In this document: in pieces, positions 52,135 through 64,000 of the stretch | Numbering within the stretch: the stretch's first letter is position 1 | Layout: each line of letters begins with the position of its first letter | From: Eopsaltria australis | Taxonomy: Eukaryota > Chordata > Aves > Passeriformes > Petroicidae | Reading direction: 5' to 3' | NCBI GenBank assembly: GCA_034509425.1 | Contig: JAVTVJ010000545.1 | Location: forward strand, 124,001 to 188,000 | DNA: 64,000 bases | Translations under genes and position numbers: made by a program | Notes under the pieces: model-generated | Seen by the model: the letters and a program-made list of their open reading frames with translations, nothing else | What the model was told of the DNA's origin: nothing | Database searches by the model: none

Positions 52135-52142
52135 TTTATATA
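52135..52142 (-). promoter_or_regulatory. TATA box of KHDRBS3
   Basis: Read on the minus strand the sequence is TATATAAA, a perfect TATA element inside a GC-rich promoter. An initiator-like TCAGTC lies at 52110-52105, with its A at 52108, 34 nt downstream. I infer transcription starts near 52108, giving a 5' leader of roughly 410 nt. The start site itself is not shown by the sequence. Confidence 0.7.
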
Positions 52143-52210
52143 CCGGCCCTAGACCACGCCCCCGGCCGCCCTTAGCCCCGCCCAGGAGCGATGCCCCGCC
52201 CCGGCCCCGT

Positions 52211-52322
52211 CCAATGGGCGGGGACAGCAGAGCCCCCCCGAGTGTCGCCCCCTTGCTCAAGTGAAGGCTCCTATTGGATGGCGTGGCCTGTCAGTCAGAG
52301 ACGAGCCGCAGCTTCTCATTGG
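52211..52322. promoter_or_regulatory. Three CCAAT motifs upstream of the TATA box
   Basis: CCAAT occurs at 52211-52215 on the plus strand and as ATTGG (CCAAT on the minus strand) at 52273-52277 and 52318-52322. The two minus-strand copies lie about 165 and 210 nt upstream of the predicted start, a little further than the usual -60 to -100. NF-Y is the factor normally linked to such sites; binding here is inferred. GC boxes are interspersed. Confidence 0.5.
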
Positions 52323-54882
52323 TCGCTGCTGCTGGCCCCGCCTCCTCACGGTCGGTGAGGGGCCGGCGCTGAGGGAGCGTTCCCAGAGAGGCTCCGCACC
52401 GGGAGCGGAACGGATGCCAGCAGGGAGCGGGGTGTGCCTGGACCAGCACCGGGGAGAATCGTAGAGCCCTTCAGACCCCACAGCGACTCTTCCCACACAC
52501 GAGTTCCCTTCGGGGCCCTCCCCGGGCCGTAGGATCTGTGAGAGGGGTCGCGGATCCAGGAGAGTGTCCCTTCCGTCCCTGTCAGATCTTACGGACAAAG
52601 GCAGATCTGGTGTTGAAAGGAGTGCAAAGGCGATTTTTTCTTTTTCCCATCCCCAAACAGAGGTATCCTCTATCCAGCGTTCTGTACCTGCGCGTTTAGT
52701 AATACAAACCACTTTAGAAATGCCAGGCAGAAACCCGTATTTCTGATGAGTTGCCCAGGTGTGTGGCTGTAAGTGGGTTTGGGATTCACCCTGTTCTAAA
52801 ACAGGAAAGAGAAGGAAAGTTTAAAAGACCTTGATCAAGTCTATTTTCCTGTTTTTTCAGAGGATGCAGTTCTTATCCTAGGGCATGATTCACTCTGATC
52901 CTTACTTTGAGACTTTACATCGCTTCCTTATTAGTCCTTAGGTGTCTCATTAATGAATCTTGGGTGACAGAAGCCCGGAGGAAGCCAGACCAGCTCTTCT
53001 CTGTCACAGAGCACAAGGGCAAAGCAGAGGAAAATTACTGAATCACTGAAGCCAAACCCATAAAGTAGCATTTTAAATCAACGTTTACTGGGAAAGCTGA
53101 TAAGGATCTTTGATGATCCAGACATAGAAGACCACTGAAAATACTCTTATGTCTGTGAATCAAATACCTGTAAGTTTACTTCTGTATTTCATGAAAAAAA
53201 ATTTGCAATGTATTTTACTCATATCCTTGCAATACAGGCAGGAAAAAAGCTCTGAAAAGGTAAACCAGTAGGAGAAATGTTCACTCAAAGCTTGGAAGCA
53301 GAGGTTAAGGCTCCATTCTCAGAATCACGGGTGCTCTTTCACCCTGAAAACCAAAAGACCGTATTTTAAGGTATCTTATTCCTTGTTGTATTGCAATACC
53401 CCATGAAACAATGTCTGGTATGTTACAACATGAAACAGACTCGATTTACACTCTCTGTACTGCCATTCCAAATAAATCTTGATCCAGAATGAACAGAAAC
53501 AAATTTGCAAAGTTCTGTTTAAAAAATATTCTCTTGCATGACATCAAGCTTGATGGATACAACTAAAGCATACAAGCAGCTGGAAGAAGTTGGATTAAAA
53601 TGAATGTTTTTTTCAACCTTCCATATACATCTTCTATATAAAAGTACTGAAATGCAGCCATCTGTTGTGAAACAGGCAGGCACATACAACTCTGACACAG
53701 AGCAATATGTAGGAGTGTAATCTTTATTGAGTGACCTGGAGCAAAATAATCCCTATTTTGTCAGTTAAGCCTAAATGTACTTAAAGTTGTACTAAAGCAT
53801 GCAGGACCTCGGATAGAAAGCTAGCTATGTTATTACAAATTGTGTGAAACACAATGTACCTTTCTTGGAAAGAGTCTTATTCTCCCTGGTAACTGATTAA
53901 ATAAACATTTGGTGTTTCAAGAAACCGCAGTATTTCTTCCCAAATTATACCATTTCCCTCTGGCTTTCAACAGAGAAAGACTTACTGGAAGTCTGAAGAC
54001 TTGGTTCTCTCCAGGTCTGTAATAATATAGGAATTATAAAATTATCCACATTGTACCCTATTGTTCAAACTCAAACCTGCACATAACAAGTGCAGGATAT
54101 TGTTTTCCCCAATGAAATTCACCAGGATGCAATAAAACAAGAGGAGGGCAGAAAGGATGGGAAATTACGAGCCTTGGGCCCTAGAAAGCAGCCCAGGATG
54201 TGGTTAGCTGGGAAAAGCCTGCTGAGCATCATTTTTACTGTCCAGGAAAGGCAGGAAACACCATCTTCTTAAGGACTGATTGCTTTCTTACTGCCAAAAT
54301 CTATACAAAGCTCAAAAAGCAGCTTGCTCAAGGCAGCACTGCCCAGTAAGTATTAGCTGTAGGAGTCATGAATATTGAAAAGCCAGGAGTCCAGACTTTT
54401 AAAACTCATTACTTAAATGTGTTTTCTCTCTAACAGTACACATCTTCTTTGCTGTTTAATGCACATGGTAGTCTCAGAAAATTAGTTTGGTAGGTGGACA
54501 TCACTCAGGAACCATGACAGACTAACGACCATTGCTTCTTTTTAAACACCTGACCTGACACTGTGCCTGCCTATCTGTAAGCTAAAATTGTAGGTGCCAA
54601 AAATTGATACTCATATGTGCTGCAAGCATTAGGATGTGTTGGTATCTTCATTCTCAGGAGTGAGATTCACTTTCATGTACCAACAGGATGTGAGGGGACC
54701 ATGTGTAAAGAGGCAGAAACTGAGCTGTATCCTCTCTGGAATATGGAATCTGTACAAATTAATTGACTTACATTTTATTTATTTGTTGGATCAACAAAAC
54801 AAGCGGTGATTACAAGCAGTAATTTCACCATTGTCAAGTCTTTGTTCCAAGTATTGTAAGTACAGTTAAATATTTGTCATTT

Positions 54883-55520
54883 CCATGGAATCATTGAATG
54901 CTTCGGGTTGGAAGGGTCCTCTAGTCCAATTCTGCTGCTGCAATGAGCAGGGGCATCTTCAACTAGATCAGGTTGCTAGGATCCCTGTCAGGGCTGACCT
55001 TTGAATGATTTCAGGGATGAGGCATCTATCACCTGTCTGGGCAACCTGGTCTAGTGTTTCACCACTCTCATTGTTAAGAATTTCTTCTCTGTATCTAATC
55101 TGAGTCTACTATCTTTTCCTTACAAACCGTTACCCCTTGTCCTGTCACAGCAGGTCCTGCTAAAATGTTTGTTCCCATCTTTCTTATAAGCTCCCTTTAA
55201 GTACCAAAATGCTTCTATAAGGTTTCCCAGAGTCTTCTCTTTTGCAGGCTGAACTGTCCCACCTCACTGAGCCTGTCTTCACAGGGAAGGTGTTCAGACC
55301 TCTGGCCATCTCTGTGGCCTCCTCTGGACTTGCTCCAATAGATCCCTGTTTTTCCTGCCCCTAGGACCCCAGAGCTGGATGCAGCAGGGCAGGTGGGGTC
55401 TCATGAGAGCAGAGCAGAGGGGCAGAATCGCCTCCCTCACTGCTGCCCATGGGGCTTTGGATGCAGCCCAGGACAGGGTTGGCTTTATGGGATACAAGCA
55501 CACTACAGTCAGTGGCAGCT
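54883..55520 (-). mobile_element. CR1 LINE 3' fragment (640 bp)
   Basis: An antisense CR1 copy runs from a CATGGAATCATTGAATG tail through GGGTTGGAAGGGTCCTCTAG and CTGGGCAACCTGG to ACCCCAGAGCTGGATGCAGC and GGATGCAGCCCAGGACAGG. The minus-strand translation near 55294-55548 shows a decayed RT C-terminus ([16 protein letters not shown]). Indels and stops make it inactive. Confidence 0.92.
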
Positions 55521-55589
55521 TGGTGTGATCATTGAATTGGTGGAACACTTGTCACAGGAGGAAAACCAAACTGAGTGGACAGTAATTTA

Positions 55590-55716
55590 GGCAAAATCAG
55601 CCTTGTGGCTGGGTTCTACTACAAGGCACCCAATCAAGGGGAGCCTGTTGACACAGCACCCCCTCTCCAGATGCATAAAGGCACTGCACTCACAGGCTGT
55701 TGTCCTGCTGGAGTCA
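55590..55716 (+). mobile_element. CR1 endonuclease-region fragment, opposite strand to its neighbour
   Basis: GGCTGGGTTCTACTACAAGG, CAATCAAGGGGAGCCTGTTG and CAGGCTGTTGTCCTGCTGG align with the same CR1 ORF2 endonuclease segment seen at 15700-15790. Its orientation is plus, while the adjoining 54883-55520 copy is minus. It is about 125 bp, with an intervening 70 bp of unclear origin. Confidence 0.75.
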
Positions 55717-58700
55717 TTTACAATTCAATTTACATGTCTCTAATGTAGTTCTTGCCTCTGATTAACTCCTGGGCTCCTTATTTAAGTCTCAGACGACAAC
55801 AGGCTGTTACAGATTCATTATTTGTTTGAGACTTTGACTCACTAAAATGCACACAGCTTAAGACCTATAGAGGCAGGGTCTGTTTGGGGAAATAGTTTGT
55901 CACAAATGCCACATCTAGTGATTGATGTGACTCACCACAGTTCTGACTAGCATGTTGCTAAGTAGGTTCTGGCTTCCTTAGTATTACAGTGTGTTACTTG
56001 CCAATTTCTATTAGGCATCATGAAACTACCATTGTACTCCTTTCCCCAATATTCCTGTGGCTTTTTTTTTTTTTAAACTTGCATGTGTTTTAAAATACGA
56101 AAAAATAAATAAGAGTATACTGTCATATCAAGACATCCACCACAAATTGTTTTCAAAAGCTTTTCTCCAAAAATTCACATTTTTCTCTTTTATACCTTTT
56201 GCCTCATACTTCAAAATTTAAACTCTTTTTGGATCTAATCAAGGCAATCAGTCAAGGTAGAACACAGTACACTGAATGTATGAGACCTGTAGAGCTAAAT
56301 GATTACATCATCTGTGGCAGGTAAATTTTATCATTCCACTTTATTTTCTGTCTAGGTCTTAAAGGCTAACACACTGTATCAGAACAGTCTCTCCAATTTC
56401 TCGTGCAGTAATTGAGTCAATACATTGCAGTGAGCTCACCACCTTTGTCATTATATTCAAGTATGCCATGATCTGAAGGGTTTTCTTCTTTCCTCTTGAC
56501 ATTTTGCTAATGCCAGTTGTGCACATAGTTCTGGAGCTGCACACACGTGTGCCTTGGTCATATGATGTGCCTGTAAGCATCTTGAACTTCGTATTCTCTG
56601 CTCTGAAGCATTTTGTCATATTAAAAGGGTATTTTCTAATCTTTTTTTGAAAAAGGTGCAATGATTTTACAGCCCATTATTTGTTTTGTACAAGTATTCA
56701 TTAAAAATCTACATTTTGTCATTTTCTGTTATGTACTTGCTAATGCACACTTCTTGTAGTTCTAATGATGCAAAAGATATCAAGATTATCATGACAAAAA
56801 CCCCTTTTCTAGATAGTCTTTTTTTCTTGTGTCATATTTGAATATAAATACTTTTTAGTACTCCTTTCTTGATCTTGCACTGTAGCTATAAAGGAATCTT
56901 GTACTATTGCTAAATTCCTCTGCTAGGAGCTTTTGCAGAATTTTACACTCTTTAATTTCCTATATTCCTGCCTAGTACCCCACAGTAGTGGTTTGCTTTG
57001 AGCACTTTGTGACTGCCTTCTCTGATGCTGGGACAATCAACGTGTATTACAAACCTTGATGCATCTGGTCCTCCCACATACCTCTTTTATTGCTCTGAAC
57101 GTGGGTGATGCCAAATCCAGTATACCCTTATCTCGGTTATACCTGTCCTTTTCCTGCTTTCACATCTTTTAGCACATTGTGTTGTGTGCTAATGAATGTT
57201 CTCTTTTGTTCTTAGGACAGCTTTTTACAGGGTGAAATTTTTTGTTGGTAATTTTTTCCTCTTGTATTCAATGCATTAAGAGCTTGTCTCTCATAGACTG
57301 TCTTTCCCAACTACCAAGGCTTCATCAGCCATAAGTTATCTTTTGTCTTGGTAAGACCATGATGTGTCTCACAACGTTTGTCTTTGTATGGTGATGTTTT
57401 CTTGAAAAAGAAACAGAACTCAACTCAAAATTCCTATCTGTGTTTTCCTGCCTGCTTGCATGAGTTTACTGAACACTTGAACTTTGAAAATATCAGTGCC
57501 TTTTTCTTTGTTACCTAGTGGAACCAAGGTGAAGAGTATTGGCTACTCCAACACTGAAATAAATCTGCTGCATTAATATCTTCTAAATACCACTATTTTC
57601 TGCAATATTTCATTTCTGATTTACCCATGGCCTATTTCTTTCATTATTCTGCATGAAAACCACTGTTTCTTTTCTTCTGATAATATATCAGAAAATAACA
57701 TTGCTCAGACTGCTCAGATCCTCAGAGAGTCAGAGTAAACTAAAGTTATTATATAATAGAGGCCATTTGGTGATGGTGGTTTATTGCATTTGCTTTTAAA
57801 CTTCAACTCTACACAGTAATAATAAAGCAGTCTTATGAAAAGCATTTCTTAAGCTTCTCTTAAGAGGGAGGGAGGGATAGCAGTAAAATGTCCATTTTTC
57901 TCTTGGAATAAAAAATCTTATTTAAAAAGCTGGAGGGTGAGTCAGAGCATAGCTCATGAAAACTTCACAGACCATGTTGAGACCAAAGCGTGTGCAAAAG
58001 TAATGCTGCTCTTAAGTGACCTTCAAGAGTCTGCACACTTGAAATGAGATCATGAAGCAAAGCAGCAGCTGTAGGAGAACCCCAAAGGAAGCAATGGGGG
58101 GGATAAACAAAAAAAGGCAGAAATAATTTTCTGTTTGGGAATGGAACCATGCTCCTTCTGTACCTTCTGAAAGGCAACAGGTGAAAGAGGAATTCATCAT
58201 GTAAGACAGCAAGACTTAGCTCCTAATCAAAGCACACATGCAGATCAGTCTGTGAAACGTGGATTTTATACATGCACCCACTCTGCCAGGCTACAGTGGA
58301 AGGATCAAGCACTGCAAAATGTTCTCAGCATCCTGTTCTTGGTATCTTTTGTGATGCAGAAAGTTAAGGAACAGAAAGAGAATCACCAGCCTTTGCCATC
58401 AGAGGTTTGCTCAGCTCACCAGCAGTTGTTGAGAAGGCTGTTGTGTTTTTATGCCCAGCTCCAAATAATGTCATTTGCACTTAAAACACAAATAGATCTG
58501 TTTTTTGAGGTCAGTGCTTTCAACCTACCCATCACTGCCATCTCCACAATGTTCATGTGACTGTTGCATGTGTATCTCATTGCTTATTTTTTTTAATATC
58601 ACAAAGCCAGGTAGATGATATATGCAAAAGAATTGTTTTTATAAATATTTCAGCTGTGTATACATTGATAATTGCTAATAATTAAAAAAATATCTCAGGT

Positions 58701-58940
58701 AGAAAGGCAGAGTTTTGTCACATTTTATATTTATGAATCTTATCTCACAAGAAATCTGTTCTTTAAATCTGTCACATAAGTTTAGATTAATTTCAATTGA
58801 AACTTCTAATCATTGTGCTTTGGTCCTATATTTTGAAATAAAATGTTTACTTACTTGAATTTACTTCAAATTTTTGCAGTAAACAAACTACTTATTGTGT
58901 CTTTAAGTCAGTAGTTCTTTAGCTTTAGACAATAGATAGA

Positions 58941-59022
58941 CAGAATCATAGAATCACAGAATATTCAGAGTTGGAAGGGACCCAAAGGGCTTTGTGGCCC
59001 TGCACAGGACACCCCAAGAAGA
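58941..59022 (-). mobile_element. CR1 LINE 3' tail fragment
   Basis: CAGAATCATAGAATCACAGA, followed by GAGTTGGAAGGGACCCAAAG and CCTGCACAGGACACCCC, is the extreme 3' end of a CR1 copy in antisense, with three tandem terminal repeat units at its start. Only about 80 bp are present, and an internal stretch is missing between GGG and CCCTGC. Confidence 0.87.
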
Positions 59023-62000
59023 GTTGGCACTGCAAGACACTGCAAGAAGAGTTGGGAGAGCTGCTGCTTTGGGGGATGTTAAAGGAAGTGTGGCTGTGAT
59101 AAGAAAAAGATAAGTCACTGGGTAAACAAAACAAACAAAAAACCAACAAAACCCACAAAAACCTGTTTCTATAAACTATGTCTGAGAATTCAATGACTGA
59201 TAATGGCCTGATTTCAGATTTTTAATTTAGAACTCAAATGGAAAGAAAATAGTCCTCACCATACATTCACAAGTATTGCAGCACTTCCATCTATGTATTA
59301 AGTTTTAGCAAAATGAGGGAACGTAAGAAGCAGGGCTATTTCATTATAGCAAGACTATTTTATTATAGATCAATGTATAAAGTGAAATGTTAAGGTAAAA
59401 ATATATCTTTGCTTTCCTGTTGGAATATTTTCATTAGATGTAGTGTCCCTCCCTCACCCCATCATTTTCCTTAATAATTTGGGATTCTGGCTTAATGCAG
59501 TTATGTGACTTAAATTGAAAAATATATTTTTGTCAAAAATAAGTTACTGAAAATCAATATTTTGAATTTTGTTCGTGCACTGCCTTATTTTGGCAGTGAA
59601 CAGCCGCAAACGTAAGCTCAGGTGAGAAGTGCTTAGTAAGGCTTAAAATGTATCCAAGCACACACTTCCTTAAAAATAATACATCAGTAGTCTAATATCT
59701 CAATTCTGGGTCTTATTTAGGGGCCTCTAGGTAGTTTATTGTCTTTCTTCAAATTAGTGGAGTATTAGAACCTAATATTTCCCAAGGAAACCACTTTTGT
59801 TTTCTTAAGGAAACTGTTAAGTTTTATTGACTTCTGAAGAGTTTTACCTCTTAGAGAGTTCAAGTAAAAATGCAGCGCTTGAAAAGTAGAGTATGAATGA
59901 GTGTTTGAAATTACCTTGAGAAGCTAATGATATCTTCATACCATTAGTATTTAGTAATTGATGCCTTCATCCTAAAATCTCTACTTTGCTGCTCCAGCAA
60001 GTCCCAAAAATTAGCATAACAATCCTAAAGAACAAATGGGTCCCTTGCTGTAAGTTTCTCAGCTACTGATTTTTTCATTCATTACTGTGTTTTTTTTTCC
60101 TGGTGTTTTGTCACGAATCTCCTGTTCTCATGATACCATACGCAGTTAAAATTATCTCATCTTGGATTTGTTTTTCAATAAACAGAATGTGTTGCACAAA
60201 TGTGCCATATTCATGGTTGTATTATAAAACAAATACTATGCTCTAAATGACACAAATAATTAGATTTTTAATATCCATTATTTTTTTTTTAATTCCTGAT
60301 TGCTTATGTTATAGCTATAAGTATAATAATGTGGTCTCTTATGTTCTGTATTGCATTCGATTTCCACAGCAAGATTAGGAAACAGTACTAAAAATATCCA
60401 ATGCTAAGCATAACCAGATACATTTCTATTTCTTTTATTTTTATATCACAGAAATAGAACAGCTATAATTTTATACTAGTAACAGATCTAATTTCAGTAA
60501 AAACACTTCAGGTAGGCTGGGACAAATTAAAGCATAAAAAAGTGGGAATGTGTGAAAGAAACATTTGCTTTCATTTCAAGATTTATGGTATTTATCTACA
60601 GCGGTGTTAAAGTCCTGCTGGTTTTTCAATATGGAAGACTATTCAAATTTCCTTAACACAACAGGTTAGTGGTCAAGTGCAGCTTTATAAAACATTGCTT
60701 TGCCAGATGCTGTTGTCCTCTACATGGAGGAAAAATATCAGCATGAATATTTTTTCTTGACAGCACAGACAGCACAATCATACAGTGAGCTGGATGATAC
60801 AGAACCACAGAAAAGGAGAGTGCAACAGACTCCACAAGGTGATCTAATCCAGCAGTTTGCCTAAGGAAAGACTCCAGGGAACACTAATATCTGCTGAACT
60901 GCCTTGCCAAAACTTGGATACAATGCCCCCAGAAATGGCCTCTTCTCATAGCTTCAGACACCTCCTTTGATGTAAAGCATTGTGGGCTGTGAGTGCAATA
61001 GGAGAGAGCTCTCTGCAGGACCTGAGCTTCTGCCCTGAAGATGGAAGACAATGTGTAGGAAGTTTATCCCACTTGTTCAGGTTATGCAGGATGATTTCAT
61101 GCATCCTGTATCTTGCTTGGTAATATTCACCCAACCCAAAGAATGTGAATAATTATGTGACATTTTTCAAACCTAGGTATCTATAAGAAGTGCCCAGTTA
61201 TCCTTTCTTATGTTAAACGAAAGATAAAAGTCTAAATTTGCCCCCACTATTGTACTCCTCACTATATATGGAAAATATTTTCTGTGGTATTATTATGATT
61301 AAGTGCTGCTAAATCCTTTAGACCTAATCTGCTGATCCAGTCTGAGGCTAAGTTTGGCAAGGGTGTCCACTCTGAACCTTGGGTATCAACAGGTGGATCT
61401 CGGTTACCCCTTGCATCCCTTATTCTTTTCCCTCCTTCACCTTTTGTGTCCCTAGTCTCAGCAGAAGTCTTTGTGGGTTACTCCTCTACCATTTTTTATG
61501 TGTGGGCTTTATTTATATAGTAAGTAGTAGAGTGAACCTTGCCATCAAACTTTGTCGTGCTTTTGCAAATTGATATCAAACCTGCTTTTGCTGATCCCTT
61601 GCTGGTGGTTCTTTAAGCTACCTAAACCACTCATTCGTGGCAGCAGCAGCTTGCTTTTCCTTATGTACACTGAGCTCTCAACTCCTGTTTTCTTTTGGGG
61701 CTTGGTTTGGTTTGGTATGGGTTTTTTATTAAAGAAAAGAAACCCATACATCATTTTGTACTGATTACTTGTATCCAGATCTGCTGACACAGCAGGAGTC
61801 TTTACTGGAATAATTTCTAACCTAGTTTAAAAAAAGCCATCAATGTCCACCCTTAAAACCCACAAAACCCCAAGGCCTCACACACAGCTATTGCTATTTA
61901 TAATGTGTTTCTTTATCCAAACTGAGAAAAAAGCAGCCCTGAAATTCTGAATCCATTTCCGATTCTCCAGAGTCATAGAACCAACCTACCAAAAAAGGCA

Positions 62001-63710
62001 TTAGCTCCAATATAAGAAATTTTGGGGAAAAAAAGGTTAATATACATTAAAAATGTGAAAAATACTATTGTCTTGTATTAAAAAATCGTTTGTGTGTTTT
62101 AAAATATTTTAAGCCTCTCCAAAAAAAGCTCACAATATATCGCCCTAGATGTTTCTTGTGCCACATGTCTTTTAACACTTCCTGGGCTAACGACATTCTA
62201 AGAAAATTTTATTACTCTTTTAAATTTTGTTATGAAGGAATCAATTATTAGATAAAACATTGTACAGATGCAACAGTGGAGTAAGAGGAGACAAGATAAG
62301 GCCCCTGTAAAAACTTTATCTTTTGTCTTTGTTTACAAATACCTGAAAACCCTGAATTGAGAACAACTCTACAATGCCAGTTGTATTGACTGATTCAATT
62401 GGGTCTTAAAATCCCTTCCCTGACAAAGGTTCAAGAAGAAAGTTCTCTGTTTTATGGCTCTTGACAGGTATTGAAAAATAACTGCTTTGCAAAAAAAAAC
62501 CACAAGAAAAAGCCATCACTCTGGGAAATGTAGTTCTACTGCAATTAGGTTTTTTTGCTAATTAAGACTTATTAACACCCTGGAAAAAAGGGGATGAAGA
62601 GTTGGTAGTGTATGGTAAAACTGTATCTTACAGTTAAAGACAGTGTGGCACGAGCAAGGGAATGTTAGAGTGCAGCAAGGGTCCATAACCTTGTTTGTGA
62701 TCCATTAGGTCTGGGTTATTTGATGGGTTTAGAGCCTGTGTTTTGATTTCTTTCTGCAAAGAAGACAAGTATTTTATTAACATAATGTTAATAAAAAAGG
62801 GCCATTTGATTTGGGTTTCATTATTTCCCTCATAAAAGGGTCTGAGAGAAACATTCAATAAATCATCTGTTGAACTCTTGTTAAGGTAGGTGGCTTTTTG
62901 GGGGGCTTGTTGAGGGTTTTTTTGGTAATAGTAGTTGGAATCCTCAGTTTTATGCCATTATTTCAATATTCAGTGGGGTGATAGAGCTTTTGTTTATACC
63001 CCTCTGTTATCTGCAGGATGTAGTTTTAGTGCACTGTAGAAGTCAGTTTCCTGCAATGCTCCCCTGCAGGCAGGTGTTGCTCTGCCACTGGAGAACAGTT
63101 TTAGTGCATTGAATCTGAACAGAGGAGAATTTCTAGGAAAATGAGACTTGCTATTTACTTTGTGAAACAGCAATCTCTTACATTTTTGTAATGGGGTCAC
63201 CAGAACTGTGTGACTTTTTTTTTTTTACAAATTCTCAGTGAATCTTTTTTGCTGTCAATCTGAACCTACTAATGGATGTTTAAATCAAAACACTCATTTC
63301 TAAACTGGGTTTTGCATGAACAGTGTCTGAGAAATAAAAATGTATAGCTTAGATTTTATATATGAGAAATAATTATCTCTACCTAAGATCCTAACACGTC
63401 TTGTAGAGGTGAAGGAGGCAGAATAGAGGGCAAGTAAGAATTGCTGCCAATTATGAGTGTAGTTCTGGCTTCTTTGTTTAAATTACTGACCATCAGTAAA
63501 AGTGGGCAGAGAGGCCACCACTGATTCAGCACCAAGTGCACACCAAGGACTGAGCTCTCTTTCAACATAAAGGTGGTACAGATTCACTTGGCAGGGAGGC
63601 AGGTACCAAACACCTGTCTGATGTACAAATCTGGAACAGCACAGCTGACCTCCAGCTGTATGTATATATAGAATACATGCATAGAGTTTGTATGTGTTCC
63701 CTAAGGGGTG

Positions 63711-63759
63711 TATATATATATAGATCTCTCTCTCTCTCTCTTTCTCTGTGTGTGTGTGT
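63711..63759. repeat. Compound microsatellite (TA)n-(TC)n-(TG)n
   Basis: A run of TA (63711-63722), then mostly TC (63725-63746), then TG (63747-63759), in intergenic DNA. The overlapping plus-strand frame with SLSLSLS is a product of the repeat. Confidence 0.93.
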
Positions 63760-64000
63760 CTATGTATCTACACTTTGGCATTTAGTAGCACGAGATGCCT
63801 GTGCTTACACAACTGAATTGAACCCTTTCCCATCCATGGAGAATTCCTTTGTAGCTTATGGAAAGTTCCTGAAAAACACCATCTCTTTTTACAGACAAAA
63901 ATTATTGGAATGATTGGGATTTCTCATCTCAGTTAAGGACACAAATATATTGATTTCAGGCAATATTTATTCTCCTGTGAATGGCTGAGGTGTATCCAAT

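Larger units (their letters stand above)
51290..52560. promoter_or_regulatory. CpG-island promoter region of KHDRBS3
   Basis: A block of about 1.3 kb is clearly GC-rich with frequent CpG, against an AT-rich background on both sides. It covers exon 1, the 5' leader and the upstream promoter. The long plus-strand open frames in it (for example 51285-52028) have the proline, arginine and glycine bias of GC-rich shadow frames and match no protein I know. GC boxes sit at 52194-52202, 52216-52223 (GGGCGGGG) and 52336-52344. Confidence 0.85.
52561..64000. other. Upstream flank of KHDRBS3, no recognisable gene
   Basis: Beyond the CpG island the sequence returns to AT-rich DNA. It contains a CR1 copy (54883-55520) with an adjoining opposite-strand CR1 piece (55590-55716), a short CR1 tail (58941-59022) and a compound microsatellite (63711-63759). 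None of the open frames of 60-102 codons here, including plus-strand 58252-58560, resembles a protein I know. Unannotated non-coding transcripts cannot be excluded from sequence alone. Confidence 0.7.

Noticed and set aside
51670..52260. Minus-strand 196-codon frame starting above the TATA box
   Set aside because: It begins upstream of the predicted start site and is out of frame with KHDRBS3. Its composition is that of a GC-rich shadow.
58252..58560. Plus-strand 102-codon frame in the upstream flank
   Set aside because: No homology is known to me and no splice or promoter context is visible. It is likely a chance frame.
60795..61140. Possible old CR1-like or other interspersed repeat
   Set aside because: A start resembling AGAACCACAGAAA and a GGTGATCTAATCCAGCAG motif hint at a CR1 tail, but the remainder does not follow the family order. 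A RepeatMasker run would decide.
1..64000. tRNA, rRNA, CRISPR arrays, bacterial operons
   Set aside because: None seen. The sequence is vertebrate intronic and intergenic DNA; I did not recognise any tRNA A/B box pair or microRNA hairpin, though a covariance-model scan was not possible.

Overview
The window looks like avian nuclear DNA. It has multi-exon coding sequence with long introns, many CR1 LINE fragments (the main avian retrotransposon) and solo LTRs of an endogenous retrovirus family found in birds. Base composition is AT-rich, apart from one CpG-island promoter and one GC-rich minisatellite block. The CR1 copies that begin with a tail of imperfect CATAGAAT units are of a type common in songbirds, so a passerine is plausible but not proven. 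There is no sign of bacterial, plasmid or viral gene organisation.

The only host gene I can support is KHDRBS3 (SLM2, T-STAR), an RNA-binding splicing regulator of the STAR/Sam68 family. It lies on the minus strand. The promoter and exon 1 are near 51.6-52.3 kb, exon 2 near 25.6 kb, exon 3 near 15.4 kb, exon 4 near 13.4 kb and exon 5 near 7.2 kb. The five coding pieces splice in frame (88+119+117+147+140 nt) into residues 1-203 plus part of codon 204. This covers QUA1, the KH domain, QUA2 and the start of the RG-rich region. The remaining roughly 140 residues, by comparison with the ~346-residue mammalian protein as I recall it, must lie beyond the left edge of the window.

Layout from left to right: 1-7104, start of intron 5; 7105-7244, exon 5; 7245-13375, intron 4; 13376-13522, exon 4; 13523-15354, intron 3; 15355-15471, exon 3; 15472-25570, intron 2, with a 1.2-kb dead CR1; 25571-25689, exon 2; 25690-51609, the 25.9-kb intron 1, which holds three related solo LTRs, several CR1 pieces and a GC-rich minisatellite at 40.2-41.0 kb; 51610-51697, coding exon 1; about 51.3-52.5 kb, CpG-island promoter with a TATA box; 52.5-64 kb, upstream DNA with CR1 fragments and no recognisable gene.

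I found no previously undescribed system. The items most worth checking are the intronic G-run minisatellite with its adjoining GC-rich, CTCF-like segment, the single overlapping upstream ORF in the KHDRBS3 leader, and the weak 5' splice site of the KH-domain exon 4. Almost all the short open frames elsewhere are chance frames or decayed CR1 sequence.
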